Shown here: piece after piece, positions 1 through 11,100 of the stretch
How positions within the stretch are numbered: position 1 is the first letter of the stretch
Layout of the letters: each line of letters starts with the position of its first letter
From: Endotrypanum monterogeii
Taxonomy: Eukaryota > Euglenozoa > Kinetoplastea > Trypanosomatida > Trypanosomatidae
Assembly (NCBI GenBank): GCA_000333855.2
Contig: CM007318.1
Location: 439,772 to 503,771, forward strand
DNA length: 64,000 nt
Reading direction: 5' to 3'
Notes under the pieces: model-generated
Told to the model about the DNA's origin: nothing
Database searches by the model: none
What the model saw: the letters and a program-made list of their open reading frames with translations, nothing else
Position numbers and translations under genes: made by a program

Positions 1-53
1 GGGTTCTTGTTATTTTTTTTTTTCGCGTGTGAGTGAGTATGCAAGCGTTCGTC

Positions 54-87
<34 letters not shown>

Positions 88-254
88 CTGCAAGCAGTTA
101 TATCGACAGAAAGAGCAGAGTACCTCACGCCCAGTCACCCGTTCTGTCCCTCTCACCCCCCCCCTTTAGCGGAAGCGCAATAAACTCGCCCTCCGAGAGA
201 CAGACACACTGTCCGAGACGATAGAGTGACAAAGGCGGAGGAAAAAGAATCAAT

Positions 255-1904
255 TTATGTAAAAATTAGCGAAACACCGAATACCCGCCAAAGCGAACAC
301 TGGAGCGCGTGTAGCGCCAAGCGGCATTCCCCCTTGCTCGCAAACTCAATCGAAAAGGCTCTCAGATCGGGCCGGTACTCCATCCCCTTTGCATCAAACA
401 AACCTGCAAAGAGGCTCTGCACCAGCGGTGTTGATACCATCGCATTCGGACCAAGTAATAGCTTTGAAGTAGGCCGGCGTGGGTCATGCGGGGCCAACTT
501 CGCAACGAGGCAGAGCTGATGCTGCCGCGCAGCACCTTCCAGCGCATTCCACCATACCCCACTGCCGTCATTGTGGTTACTCTGGGGTCCCTCGGCTCCG
601 TCATTCCCCGAAGGGGGGAGGTGAGCTTCGGTAAGCGTCGATGATGGCCGTGTGGCTCGCCAATAGGCTGTGATTATCTGTGCCACAGACAACCCATCCA
701 CCCAGCGGAGAAAGAGGCCAGCAGCCTCGGCGGTGGTGAACTGTACACTCACAATCACACGTGGGGTAGTGGTGGCGGTGGTGGACAGGATACCACCAGA
801 TGCGCTGCTGTCGCGTGTCTCAAGGTGTTCCACGGCACCAAATCGATGCGCGAAGTGGTACACTAGGTCATCCAACGCATAGGAGAGGAATGACAACGCA
901 GTAGCATCGTCAATGCCGTGTGCAGCACTAGCAGCGCTGTCCACGTCGCTAGTGCATCGACTTTGGGAGGTATATGAGGATAAATACGACGAGTAGGAAG
1001 ACGAATATGAGCAAGAAGACGATGCCACAGACACCTCACGCGATTGGGGTTCCAAAGGTTGCGGTGGGGAGCCGGAAGTAGATATGGTCGCGGAAGACAG
1101 CGGAGAGAGGCAGGAGGTCGTGGGCAGCTCTGCAGCCTTCGGCTCCCCGCGCAACGTCTGCTGAATAGAATAGGGTGGATCTTGGGCACCAGGTGCAGCG
1201 ACAACGCTGCTGCTAGTTACTGTTGGCGGTGTTAATGACGGCGGGAGGGTAGATGGGGCAGACAAGGTAAGAAGCACACGACGGTAGCCCGCGGCCGCCG
1301 ATGGCTCCTCCAGCTGCCTCGCCAAATGTTCCAGCTCATCAGCGCAGCACGTCGAGTATATCTCCCAATAGGCGTTCCACTTCTCCAGTCGAACCATGGT
1401 AGGGGGAGCGAGAAACGTAGGCAGGAGAACGGCTGATTGCACCAGTGCACCCTTCACCAGTGGAAGTGTGGTGGGCCTCGCCCTGTTGTCTCCTTTGGTG
1501 TTTTCGAGGATTTTCCATGGGTGGGGTGGTATGTGGCGTGCAGCAGTGGCCGCCCTGGACTGGGTCGCATCCAACGCTGTTGCATCACGCTCGGTAGAAA
1601 TCTTTGATGCTGCAGGCGAGTGTGGGCACGAGGGGGCCGACAGCGTGCTGGATGCTTGGAGGGGTAAGTAAAAGCAGCCGCGGCGCCACTGAGCAGCGGC
1701 AAAGCGCTGTTGCACTATGCTCCATTTGTGATTATTCGCCTCGCTACACGTAGCGTCCGCATCCACTGGGCTCATTGGCCGAGGATGGGGCGAGGAGCTC
1801 CGCGAGGGTGCGTCCAGCGAGTCTACTGCCACCACCGAGCGAGGGCGCTTGCGTAGCAGCGCATGCTGCCTCACATCCTTCACTGCAAATGGGGTGATAT
1901 TCAT
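255..1904 (-). CDS. Hypothetical protein with RRM-like C-terminal folds
   Basis: A 549-residue protein. I take the start at 1904 (first in-frame ATG, beginning MNITPFAVKD) because the reading frame further upstream opens on GTG and translates to UTR-like F/S/L-rich sequence. Residues 1-330 are Ser/Pro/Thr-rich and low complexity. Residues about 337-409 and 480-549 each show an RRM-like pattern. In the second, KLLLGPN resembles RNP2 and RAFSIEFAS resembles RNP1, followed by a helix with an A-L-H-A-L pattern and a final beta strand ending the protein. The aromatic residues typical of RNA-contacting RNP motifs are only partly kept, so this may be a protein-binding or degenerate RRM. It is the most downstream gene of the unit in the window. 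A role in RNA binding is inference from fold pattern only. Confidence 0.75.
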   Translation of the reverse strand: MNITPFAVKDVRQHALLRKRPRSVVAVDSLDAPSRSSSPHPRPMSPVDADATCSEANNHKWSIVQQRFAAAQWRRGCFYLPLQASSTLSAPSCPHSPAASKISTERDATALDATQSRAATAARHIPPHPWKILENTKGDNRARPTTLPLVKGALVQSAVLLPTFLAPPTMVRLEKWNAYWEIYSTCCADELEHLARQLEEPSAAAGYRRVLLTLSAPSTLPPSLTPPTVTSSSVVAAPGAQDPPYSIQQTLRGEPKAAELPTTSCLSPLSSATISTSGSPPQPLEPQSREVSVASSSCSYSSSYSSYLSSYTSQSRCTSDVDSAASAAHGIDDATALSFLSYALDDLVYHFAHRFGAVEHLETRDSSASGGILSTTATTTPRVIVSVQFTTAEAAGLFLRWVDGLSVAQIITAYWRATRPSSTLTEAHLPPSGNDGAEGPQSNHNDGSGVWWNALEGAARQHQLCLVAKLAPHDPRRPTSKLLLGPNAMVSTPLVQSLFAGLFDAKGMEYRPDLRAFSIEFASKGECRLALHALQCSLWRVFGVSLIFT

Positions 1905-3311
1905 GCTGGACGAGCTACTGCCACGGGACTTCGTTCCACACGGCCAAAAAGGGAAGCAGGTGGTACAGAACAGCGAGAGAAAAAGACGTTCTGATGTGAA
2001 TATGCAAACACGTATAAACCCCAGACGATGACGCGAGCCGGAAAAAAAGGGAATGTGTGCATAAGTATAAATAAATATGTATATAAAAGAGAAGAGAGAG
2101 GTATAACAAGCGAGGAGAGGCGAAGGGAGGGGAGCGGATGAACTAGGAGAAAGCAAAATTGTGAGCACAGTCCCGTTGTTTCGTTATTTTTTTTTTCTTT
2201 CTCATGCTTCCTACTTCCCTTTCCTTCCAACTTCTGCAGACGAAGCAGAGACGCATTGGCTCCACAGAGAGAGATAGTCCATCACACCGACATTTGTACT
2301 CTAGCCTGTACACTTCCACGTGTCGCTCATGTTCTTCTTCCCTCCATGGAAGTTAGTTGAGCGGAAGGGAAAATATTTTTAAAAATATATATGGAGGGAG
2401 GGAAGGGAATCGGCCGCGGGGGTCACCGATTTGAGCAGAGTACAACATGGGGTAGTGAGAGCATGAGCAAGAATGCCTTCTCGAAGTCGCGAAGAGATGT
2501 TTTTTTTCTTTCGTGCGCGGCCACATATGTTAGGCGAAGAGATGAATATAATTTGTGCAGATTGGTTAGAGCATATGTGCCGGCATCGATGTATGTGCAC
2601 AACAAAAATTCTTTTGGCCGTCTTGGAGGGACGAGTCTTCTCGCAGGAGCGCCTCTGTGGTTACGCGACATCACACTCTAGTCCAGCCAAAACAGAAAGC
2701 GAAAGAGTGGGCAGAAAAAGACGAGGGGTACATTAGTACGGGGGGTGGGGTGGGGGGGGTGGGGGAAAGCAGGCTTGCGATACCTCTCCCCACCACCACC
2801 ACGTAAGCGCACTCACATACAAGCAGACACGCTACAGCAAAAACTTTCTTGTCAGCCACCCCCAGCATGTGTGCCTCTCTCTCGCTTAGGTCCTTCCTGC
2901 GGAGACCTGCATACACGCACAGTCGCTCAGTCACACTCAACTGCGTCACGCTGCCTCTTTGGCTACCTACCTCATAGCTCACGTTCTCGAGGTGCTGCCT
3001 CCTTTTTTGACCTACCTCTCCCTCCTAGAGGTACAGCGGTGATACTCTGTAGCGCTTTCAAGAAAAAAAAAAAAGAGCGGAGTAGATCGAGGAGACAATG
3101 TCGCGGTGACTTGAGTTGCACCCGCACCAAAACTCAAAGGCAATCGATGGTGAACCAAAATCGAGCAATAGTGGCAGTCAATTGTGTGATCTGTAGAGGA
3201 TTGGAGGAGAGACACGGGCATCAGGGTGAACAGCACAGCGAGACGAGAGGCAACTCAAGAGCGCGAAGGCAATCATAACTGCAACGAATGCTATGTTGGC
3301 TGCTGCACACT
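1905..3311. other. Intergenic region between SBDS and the RRM-like gene
   Basis: About 1.4 kb with no supportable gene. It should hold the 3' UTR of SBDS and the 5' leader of the gene ending at 255. On the minus strand there are pyrimidine-rich stretches (plus-strand purine runs near 2040-2110, 2390-2410 and 3061-3075) and several G or A homopolymers. ORFs on both strands here are low complexity. Confidence 0.6.
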
Positions 3312-4926
3312 TCAGCTCATCTGGTCTCCTGCCTCATCGTCCTCACCGTAGTCGAAGTCCTCCTCGTCCCACTCGTCACCGACGCGCTGCACGTGCGCCT
3401 CCTGCTGCTTCTTGGAGCGCTGCTTTCGGTTGCCCATAAGTTCCTCGTCACTGTCGCTAAGGGTTTCCGTCACGACCGGCTGAACCTTCTCGATTACTGC
3501 GGCAGTCTTTTTTCCCTTTTTAGAGTTTTTTGTTCTTTTTACCTCTTCGCCCGGCGCCGTCGTCGTCGTCATCACTCGCGGCAGCACCGGAACCAACTCT
3601 GGTGCTTCCGATGACCTGGCCCTGTCGTGGCTCGGCACCGGCTCCGCGAGCACTCTTCCTCTTGTTCGTCTTTTTTTTCCCCCCACGACCACGGCCACAA
3701 GCATCGTCGCTATCGCTGTCGAAGTCGCGTGAAGGACCCAGACCGAGCCGCTGTAACGCAGTCGCAATATCGTTCTCAGCAGAAGCGCCACCCTGCGAGG
3801 TCGCATCCGTCGCGTCATCGAGAAGGCTGTTAGTTTCGTGGTCAGCAGACTCCTTCCCTCGGCGAGTGGGCAGCGTGGCGTGTCTCGCCCTGCCGGCACG
3901 ACCACGCTTGCCCTCGCAGTCGCTCTGTGGCTTTCCGTGAGATGAATTCTCTGCATCTTCACCAATTTTTTTGCCACCTCCGCGGCATCCACTGTGGCTG
4001 AAGTTGGCACCACCTGCCGAAGAGGAAGATGGCGCTGTACCTGTACGCCTCATGACATCCGCCGCCGCAGCCTCCTCCGTGAGGCCTGGATGTGCATTGG
4101 CGCGCGAGACGGTGTCCACGTCTAGCAAGGCATCTGAGTCGGCGATCTCTGTGACGGCGGCCTCCACCATATGGATTGTGCTGCCTACGGGAAGTTCCGC
4201 CTTGACGAAGTGATCAAGGTCTCGGAAGAGGTTTGGCTGCATGAGCAGCAACAGTGAGTGACCGGCACCGCCATCGCCGTTGCCGCTAGGGATACGTGAC
4301 ACCATATCTGTCTCTACCATCTCCGTGTCGTTGTCGCGGCACCAGCCACGCAGCTTCTCAACTGCTGCCTCAGATGTCGTTGTGCACCGAATCCTCATGT
4401 TGGCTCGCGCGATGGGAATTACACTGGAGTCGATGAGGAGGTGAATGAGGCCAAGCGCTTGTTTTTTCACTGGCTGATCGAGCTTTACAGCGGCACCAAT
4501 AGAGCGAAGCGCCTGCTCAATCACCTGAGGTGGGAAGGGATGCTGCGTTTTGGTGTTGACACACTTTTGTGAGATAATGACAGCAATATCCTTGAACATC
4601 TCGTCCACTTCAGCCGTGCGCTCTTGTTGCGCCACCTGAAGCTCCCCGTGATCCAGCATGTACTTGATCGCCTCTTGCTCTGTCATCTCATCTCCGAAGA
4701 CCGCCTGAATTTCTTTTTCCGAGGCGAGAAAGCCGCGAGCGACATTCACGAAAATGCGCTCGACTTGAAGCACTTCATCCAGGCGATTCTCAGTACCACT
4801 ACGGTACGAAATAACCTTGTTCTTGTAGCATGCGATCTCCAACTTAACTCCATTCTTTGAATAACGTACTACAGCGATGTTTGTATGTCGACGCTGCGAC
4901 AATGGGAATTGCATACGCGCACTCAT
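3312..4926 (-). CDS. SBDS: SBDS/Sdo1 ribosome maturation factor, C-terminal extension frameshifted
   Basis: Orthologue of SBDS/Sdo1, which with the GTPase EFL1 releases eIF6 from 60S pre-subunits in the cytoplasm. The N-terminal FYSH domain (about residues 12-105) is clear: NIAVVRYSKNGVKLEIACYK, then the GTENRLDEVLQ and RGFLASEKEIQAVFG segments. The helical middle and ferredoxin-like third domain run to about residue 265. A long acidic/Ser/Gly/Lys extension follows; SBDS of trypanosomatids is known to carry an extended disordered C-terminus. The uninterrupted frame stops at 3520 (468 aa). The next frame continues from there to 3312 with clearly coding charged sequence (acidic ending DEWDEEDFDYGEDDEAG), so one extra base in the A6 run (plus-strand T6 at 3526-3531) would explain the break. 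Without it the protein would be 537 aa. Sequencing error is the likeliest cause. Confidence 0.95.
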
Positions 4927-4965
4927 GGTGAAAAAGAGCGATATCTAAAATTGGAGTGAGCGGTA

Positions 4966-5007
<42 letters not shown>

Positions 5008-5633
5008 TTGTTTGTTGAAACAAAACAATGATGGGATACAGCGACATTGGATTGGGATCGATGGGTTGATGTGTTTTGTAAAACAGAAAAGAGGTGAGTG
5101 CAGGGGAGGGAAGGAGGTGCAGAAAGTAGAAGAAAAATGTGAGAAAAGGGGGAGGGTATAGAATAGGCGTACCGAGCTCTGGGAACCCCCCTCCCCACCC
5201 CCCGTCTCAACAACAACAACAAAAAAAAAAAGAGCGCCCCTCCTCTGGCTCCGAAATGGGGCACTATTCTGAGATGAAATCGAAGTTGCTTTTGCCTGTG
5301 GGGCGAGGTCACTGGGGTGCGCCCAGATCGCCTGTGGTCTGCAGAATCCCTCAGATGGGTTTTGCGTCGAAGACTCGTGGTCATTACTTATCGCGATTTC
5401 AGCATGTGGGAACTTGCGCCGCTGCTTCCCTAGAGTGCGCAACCACACGCACCCCCACCCAGCTTTGTTGATGTTTTCTTGTTGGTGATGCTGCTGTCTC
5501 CCCAAAGTATGTGTGTGTGTGCGCGTGTGCGTGCGTCTGCGCGTGAATGTGTGGGTTCCTTGGAGGAGGACAGCGGAGTATGTGAGAGGAGACTCAGACA
5601 GAGAAACGTAATGGCATTGTCGCTGTCACGCGA

Positions 5634-5636
<3 letters not shown>

Positions 5637-5670
<34 letters not shown>
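5637..5670. repeat. (CA)n microsatellite
   Basis: About 17 near-perfect CA units in the SPEF1-SBDS spacer. Confidence 0.9.
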
Positions 5671-5674
<4 letters not shown>

Positions 5675-5908
5675 TGGGGTCAATGAAAAAAAAAAAAAGT
5701 GGCGAGTGACAGACGCGCAGAAGACGGGTAGAGGGGGAGGAAGCGCGTGTATCATGCCCAGGTTCTATCTACCGGAGCCCTACTTCGAGGGGAAAACGCT
5801 CGAGATTGCCATGCGTAATGCCCGCAGAGGTGCAACAAAGAGCGTCAAAATCTAAGGGAGAGAGGTGTTCATCGTACTGCTGAAGAACATGTCTGAGGAG
5901 GGAGGACC

Positions 5909-5936
<28 letters not shown>
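5909..5936. repeat. (TA)n microsatellite
   Basis: About 14 TA units, followed 20 bp later by a (GA)n run, in the spacer downstream of SPEF1. Confidence 0.9.
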
Positions 5937-5939
<3 letters not shown>

Positions 5940-6168
5940 AAGAACACCTCGATGTAAGAGAGAGAGAGAGAGAGAGAGACACGAGGAGAGCGAGAGAACG
6001 ATGCCCATCAGTGAATGATGGAAAAAAAAAATAACACGTGTGTGTGTGTGCGCGCAACCCCCCCTGTCCACACGAGTCATCCTCCACCTGCCTACTTTGA
6101 AGAATTAATACGCACTCGTTTCCACAAGAGTAGCAATAGCATCCTTCGATGAGCACACGTTACAAAGG

Positions 6169-6960
6169 TTAGGCTTGCATGCGGCCAAACTTCTCCCGAT
6201 ACAGCATAAGCTTCTCATCCTTGACCCGCACCAGCTCCTCGAGCTTGACAATCTTTTCCGATAGTATGGCAACCGTCTCGCGCAGCTCCTGAATGGTGTA
6301 GTCTTTCTCTCGCATACTCTCCACCACGTTCGTCCCTTCACCCACCCCAGGAGGCGTCAGCTGTCTCCGCGCGTGTGCGTGCCGAGTCGTTTCTTGACTC
6401 CCTGAGACGGATCTCTTCGAAGTCGCATCACGCGGAGACCGCGCTGAGGCGGAGAGGCGACCATTTTTGCCGGTAGAGGAGCCTGCAGAATCTCTGCCAG
6501 CCCTCACTCTATTGCTTTCTCGTGGCTGTATCTGTGACAGCGATGGGTCCACATGGCTTACCCCCTCATGAATTTGAATGTCACCCTTGGTGTGCATATC
6601 ATCCCGCCTCGCTTTGATCTGCGCGACCTTTACACGTAGTGCACGCAAGAAGCGCTCGATGGCGCCGGGCACGGCACCGACAATGTCCTCCAGCTCCTCT
6701 GGCGGAACCTCGAAGCACAGCTTGCTCAGAACTTTTGAATTTAGTGTTCTCCAGTTGTCCAACTTTTTTGCGTGTGACATGGCCGGGGCATAGTTGTGTA
6801 GCTCGACCAGTTTGGGAAAGAAAAACTTCAGTATCTCCGCCACAGAGCAGCCATCGGCAAAGTCGCGAGCAATGTTGCGCTTCGCACGCGAAATAGGGAT
6901 CTCATCCACCCACTTGTATAGCTCATAGAGGCTCTCTTCCGTAAATGGAATGTATGACAT
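6169..6960 (-). CDS. SPEF1: SPEF1/CLAMP microtubule-associated protein
   Basis: A 263-residue protein of the sperm flagellar protein 1 (CLAMP) family, which binds and bundles microtubules of axonemes and cortical arrays; the T. brucei orthologue is reported at the specialised microtubule quartet. The calponin-homology-like domain fills residues 1-110, with the typical opening (LYELYKWVDEIPISRAKRNI), the DFADG motif at about residues 33-37, and LKFFFPKLVELHNY. A Ser/Arg-rich linker (about 120-210) follows. The C-terminal 45 residues form a heptad-rich coiled coil (TIQELRETVAILSEKIVKLE and onward). This CH-linker-coiled-coil order and the length match the family. The start at 6960 is the only ATG ahead of the domain. 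Confidence 0.93.
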   Translation of the reverse strand: MSYIPFTEESLYELYKWVDEIPISRAKRNIARDFADGCSVAEILKFFFPKLVELHNYAPAMSHAKKLDNWRTLNSKVLSKLCFEVPPEELEDIVGAVPGAIERFLRALRVKVAQIKARRDDMHTKGDIQIHEGVSHVDPSLSQIQPRESNRVRAGRDSAGSSTGKNGRLSASARSPRDATSKRSVSGSQETTRHAHARRQLTPPGVGEGTNVVESMREKDYTIQELRETVAILSEKIVKLEELVRVKDEKLMLYREKFGRMQA

Positions 6961-8170
6961 GGCGACAGCGCCGCTGCGACCGGAATGGCCCTCTCAGCAG
7001 TGGAAGCAGCAGTGTGTGTATGCGTGTGTGGGGAAGGAAGAGGGGGACCATGCATACATTCATATATATATATATATATATATGAGGGAGGTCACGCGTC
7101 GACCGTACGGTTGTATTCAAAGCCAGCGGCGACAACAAGTGAGGGAGAGGCTATAGGGGCGAAAAAAAAAGGGGGGGAGGAGAAACGCGATTCGCGTGAT
7201 CGCAAGCGTGTGTGTTGTTCCCCCCTCTTTATCCGGCAGTGAGCTTTGTAGATGAGGGTATGGATGCGGGGGATGAGGAATAAGTAAGGGGGAGTGAAAA
7301 AAAAAAGGGGGGGGAGGTGGGGGAGAGGCCACGAAGCAGATGACGAGGACGTCAAAAGAGGGAGGACGTCTGAAGGAAACCAGGGGCCTAGGGTTGGCAC
7401 GGCATCCAAACTGTGCTGCCGTGAGAGATGCAACGTGAAAGCAGCCTGTTAGACTCATGTAAGAGTGTTATGCTATTCTGATTACCATCATTACACCCCA
7501 CGCTGCAGTGACATCGCCAAGAGGTCTCCCTCTGTTTCGAGTCTCTCTCCCCCTCTATCCGTTAGGATGTGTATGGGTACATAGACTTCATCTAATGTGC
7601 AATCTTGCACTCAGTGTGACTTCGTGCAAAGATCCAAGGGGATGTCGAAGAGGAGGAAGACAAGGAGAGAGAAGGTAGATGAGGCGTCATGTAACGGCTG
7701 CGCCTCTCGCACCCTCAAGGATACAGCTCTCCCATCACCACCAGCTCTCTCCACATCGCCACCAGTATCAAAAAAAAAAAGGTTTATATATAATTTGGAC
7801 GAAAAAAAAAATGAAGATATAAAGAGGAGAAAGCAAAACATACCCCACCTCCAATCACCCAACCCCTCCCTCCCCCCCCTCCCCTCCCTGCCGCATGCGA
7901 TACCCAAAACAGAGGGAGAGGTTAATAATAATAATAATAATAAAAGAAAAAGGAGCGAGGTGCGGAGAGAGACGATGCTGAAAAGAAACCGGCGGCGATG
8001 GCCAAGGGCAATCATGTTGCTGCGTTCTACCGCAAACGCCAAGTTGGCGAATGGGTTTCATCACTCCGCATGGTATGTAGAGTGTGCTCTATAGCTCGCC
8101 GAGTGTGTTAGAGGGGACTGAGGAGAGGGTCAGATCAATCCGCACACGTGACCCGGCACAGTCAGCCGCT
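6961..8170. other. Intergenic region, 2460-aa gene to SPEF1
   Basis: About 1.2 kb with no supportable gene. It has (TA)n at 7062-7083 and an (AAT)n run near 7923-7942. The minus strand is strongly pyrimidine-rich around 7260-7330 and 7860-7900. These are expected 3' UTR, trans-splice and polyadenylation sequences. Confidence 0.55.
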
Positions 8171-11100
8171 TTAGACTGAATTCTGGTAGAGCTGTAAGGC
8201 CCCAATGATGTCCCTCACCCCTTGCACAAAGTCGTCTGCCGCCTGAGCATCCGTTACTGTGTGCTCTCTCACGATGGGCAGCGCTTCCCCGTGCGATGCC
8301 GCACCAAGCACACTGCTGGCTCGCACAGCTGATCGCGGTACTGGGTCTTGGATGGGCGAAAGTGGGGGTGGCGGTATGGGAGCCGATCTCGTCTCTGCCT
8401 TTCCAGCGTGGGGAAAACGGTGGTGATCTTTGTCGACGACAAACACCCCCTCTCCCGAGCTCGCCTGCGGCGGAGTGGATACAAGAATGTCACCCGCGTC
8501 GGTGCCACCCTTTTTCGCTCCAGGGTGATACCGTTTGTTATCGCTAAACAGCGAGTGGCTAGCCCCCGGCCGGTGATCGGAGGCGGCTGATCGACTACGA
8601 TGTCGCTCACAGTCGGAGTCGAGGTCATGCTGCACCTTGCCACCACGATCTTCGGAATTGCCTCGGTCACTGTCGTTGAAGTAGCGCCGCCTCGGTAAGT
8701 CGTCAATGTCGTCCAGCCCGTATGCTTGCTGACGTCGATTGGTGTAGGTGGCCAAATTAGTAAGCGATGCGGGGAGCGCTGAGTTGCGCAAACCCTCCCT
8801 AGAGTTACCCACATGACTACGCTCATTACTAGCAACGGCGCCCGTGCTGCCGCTACGTCGGTATGAGGTGGAGGAGGGGATGTAGCTACTGCGTGTGTAC
8901 CGAGGGAACAGGGATGCCCCACTAGTGGTGCCACGCTCCGAGTCTCGCACGTAGCCGTGCCACAGGGTAGAGGAACGGCTTGGGTTGCTGGTGCTGCGGC
9001 ACCGCGAAGGGATATCTTCCATGGCGGATGCAGTACGTGACGCAGTTCTGTATGTCCGCGAAACTGCATTGGACCATCGCTGCTGTTCAGCTGCCACAGA
9101 GGAGCGCTGGTTGTTGTATACCATTTCGGAGTTGGTCCAGGTGTGTGCCACCGCGCGATTATGTGCACGAGACGACCCCGAGCCCTCACCAGGACGATCG
9201 CTGTAGATGATGCGGTCCTTGAAGTAGGGGCGTGAGGATGAGGGGCGAAAGTGCGACTGGGTGTATTCTTCGGAAAATAGGTGCGGGGACGTGGCCGCAT
9301 CGTGATCGCCGACAGCTACCCCCTGGCCGTATGGAGCAGGCGACTGCTGCCGCACTGGCGGTGGCGGCAAAGGCCCCGGCTTCGGCGAGGATGTTAGGAG
9401 GTATCGCTCTTTACCGATCTTGTTCTCTTGATCGGCGTAGTCGGTACGCCGCTTCGATGGCCTCATCGATGATGCCTTGGCCCTGTTCGTTGAGCTGCGA
9501 CTACGGTGGCGGCGGCGATGCTCGTCTTTCTTCGTCGCGTCCGTCCTTGCTGTGGCGGTGGCGCGGGCCTTGTCTTTCTTACGCGTGTGTCTCCTTGATG
9601 CATCGACTTCTGCAGATGAAGCAGCCCCTACGAGGGCCGCCGCCTCGCGTAGCAAGTGAAGTCGAGATAGCTGAAACACTATGGAGGTGGCGAGGTCGCT
9701 GTCCACGTCACTGTCATTTTGAGTCTCAAGAGCAGCGACGTCACCACGGCGAGTCGACGGTGAGCGCACGAGATTTCGGCTAGAACGACCAGGACACCCA
9801 TGACCCTGCCTCCGCTTCCTGTGCTTGTCTTCGTCGCTGTGCCTTGCCTTATTATTGTTCTTCTTGGATTTTTTCTCTTTTTTTGACTTGCGCGAGAGCG
9901 ATTCCTCTGAGGAGCATGAAGAAAATGGGTGACTGTCCAAGGCACTGATGCCACGGCGGCTGGTACTCTTCGGGTGCTTTTCTCGGTGGTGGTCATGACC
10001 TTGACGCCGCCTCGCCGCCTTTTCCTTTTTGGGTGACACTCGAAACTCCGTTTCGGGCAAAGCAATGGAGAAATGGGGCGGTGGTGGCCCTCCGGAGCTG
10101 GCAACCGGGGCCATGAAAGCTGCCGTGACGACTGCTTTCCCAGGTGCCGCGTTCCCCCCTACAGAGCACGAGCGGTGTCCGCTGAGACTGTTCTTCTCCC
10201 CTTCATCTTGTTGCTGCCGCGGCACCCCTTCAGCGAGCACGGAAGCTTCAAAGAGGGGGGCTGTCGGTGCAGGCGGCGTTGCGGCCTCTGCCACATCAAT
10301 GACGTGGTCCGTCTCGCTGCAGGTCTCACCGTTGCCACTGCGTCTCCTAGGCGAATCGACGGCCACCACCGACGATCCTTCGGCAGAAACCGCTTCCGTG
10401 GGTGGGTCGGCGTTGCTCCTGGATCTGCGAAACTTCGACGACGCACGGCCATCTCGGTCGCGGATGGGAATGCTGGTTGCCCGAGTATGCTTTTCTACGC
10501 TGCCCCTGTTCTTGGTTTGACTCGGGTTGCTCCTCGATACACTTCTTGCCACCATCGGTGCTGCTTCTTCCACAGATGCGGATCTCCCAGAAGAGGGGGG
10601 AGAGGGATACCTCCCTGCCTGCGGTTGCTCGGCCACTCGTTGCACCGCCGACTGTTGGGTGCCGCTGCGATTCGGAACACAAACTTCAACACCCCCGAGA
10701 GACCGCGGTGCAGTTGAGGGCAAAGAAGTGTGCGCTAAACGCGGTTGCTCCTCGTTAGAGGGCCCCTCGACGTTCATAAGTGGCGATGCAGCGGCGGCGG
10801 CCGCCGCCGCTGCACCAGCTTCAGCTGAAGCAATCAGAAACTGCTCCATGGCCTTTTGCTTTGCCTTACTCGACCGCTCGCGCAGTGTGGATTGCCAATC
10901 AGTAGACAATAGGGTCACGTTGTCGACAGTTAGCAAGGGCATGAAAAGCGGCACAACTGTGGACCCTGTCACGGTTGCAGATGTGGAGATCACATGCTGT
11001 TTGGCAGCTGACTGAAAGCGAGTCTCCACCACACGGGGTGTTGACTGCGGCACAGTGCCAAACCTGAAAGCATCTACTTCGCCATCTCCCGCCACAGGGC

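Larger units (their letters stand above)
4927..6168. other. Intergenic region with several microsatellites
   Basis: About 1.24 kb between SPEF1 and SBDS without a supportable gene. It contains (TA)n followed by (TG)n at 4967-5008, (CA)n at 5637-5670, (TA)n at 5909-5936 and (GA)n at 5959-5980. Minus-strand pyrimidine tracts upstream of the SBDS start (4926) are compatible with a trans-splice site. Confidence 0.6.

Noticed and set aside
2039..2230. Upstream extension of the gene at 255-1904 to a frame start at 2168
   Set aside because: The frame start is GTG, and the extra 88 residues are F/S/L/Y-rich, typical of translated pyrimidine tract and leader.
3288..3614. Plus-strand frame opposite the SBDS tail
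   Set aside because: It is the antisense shadow of SBDS coding sequence. All neighbours are on the minus strand.
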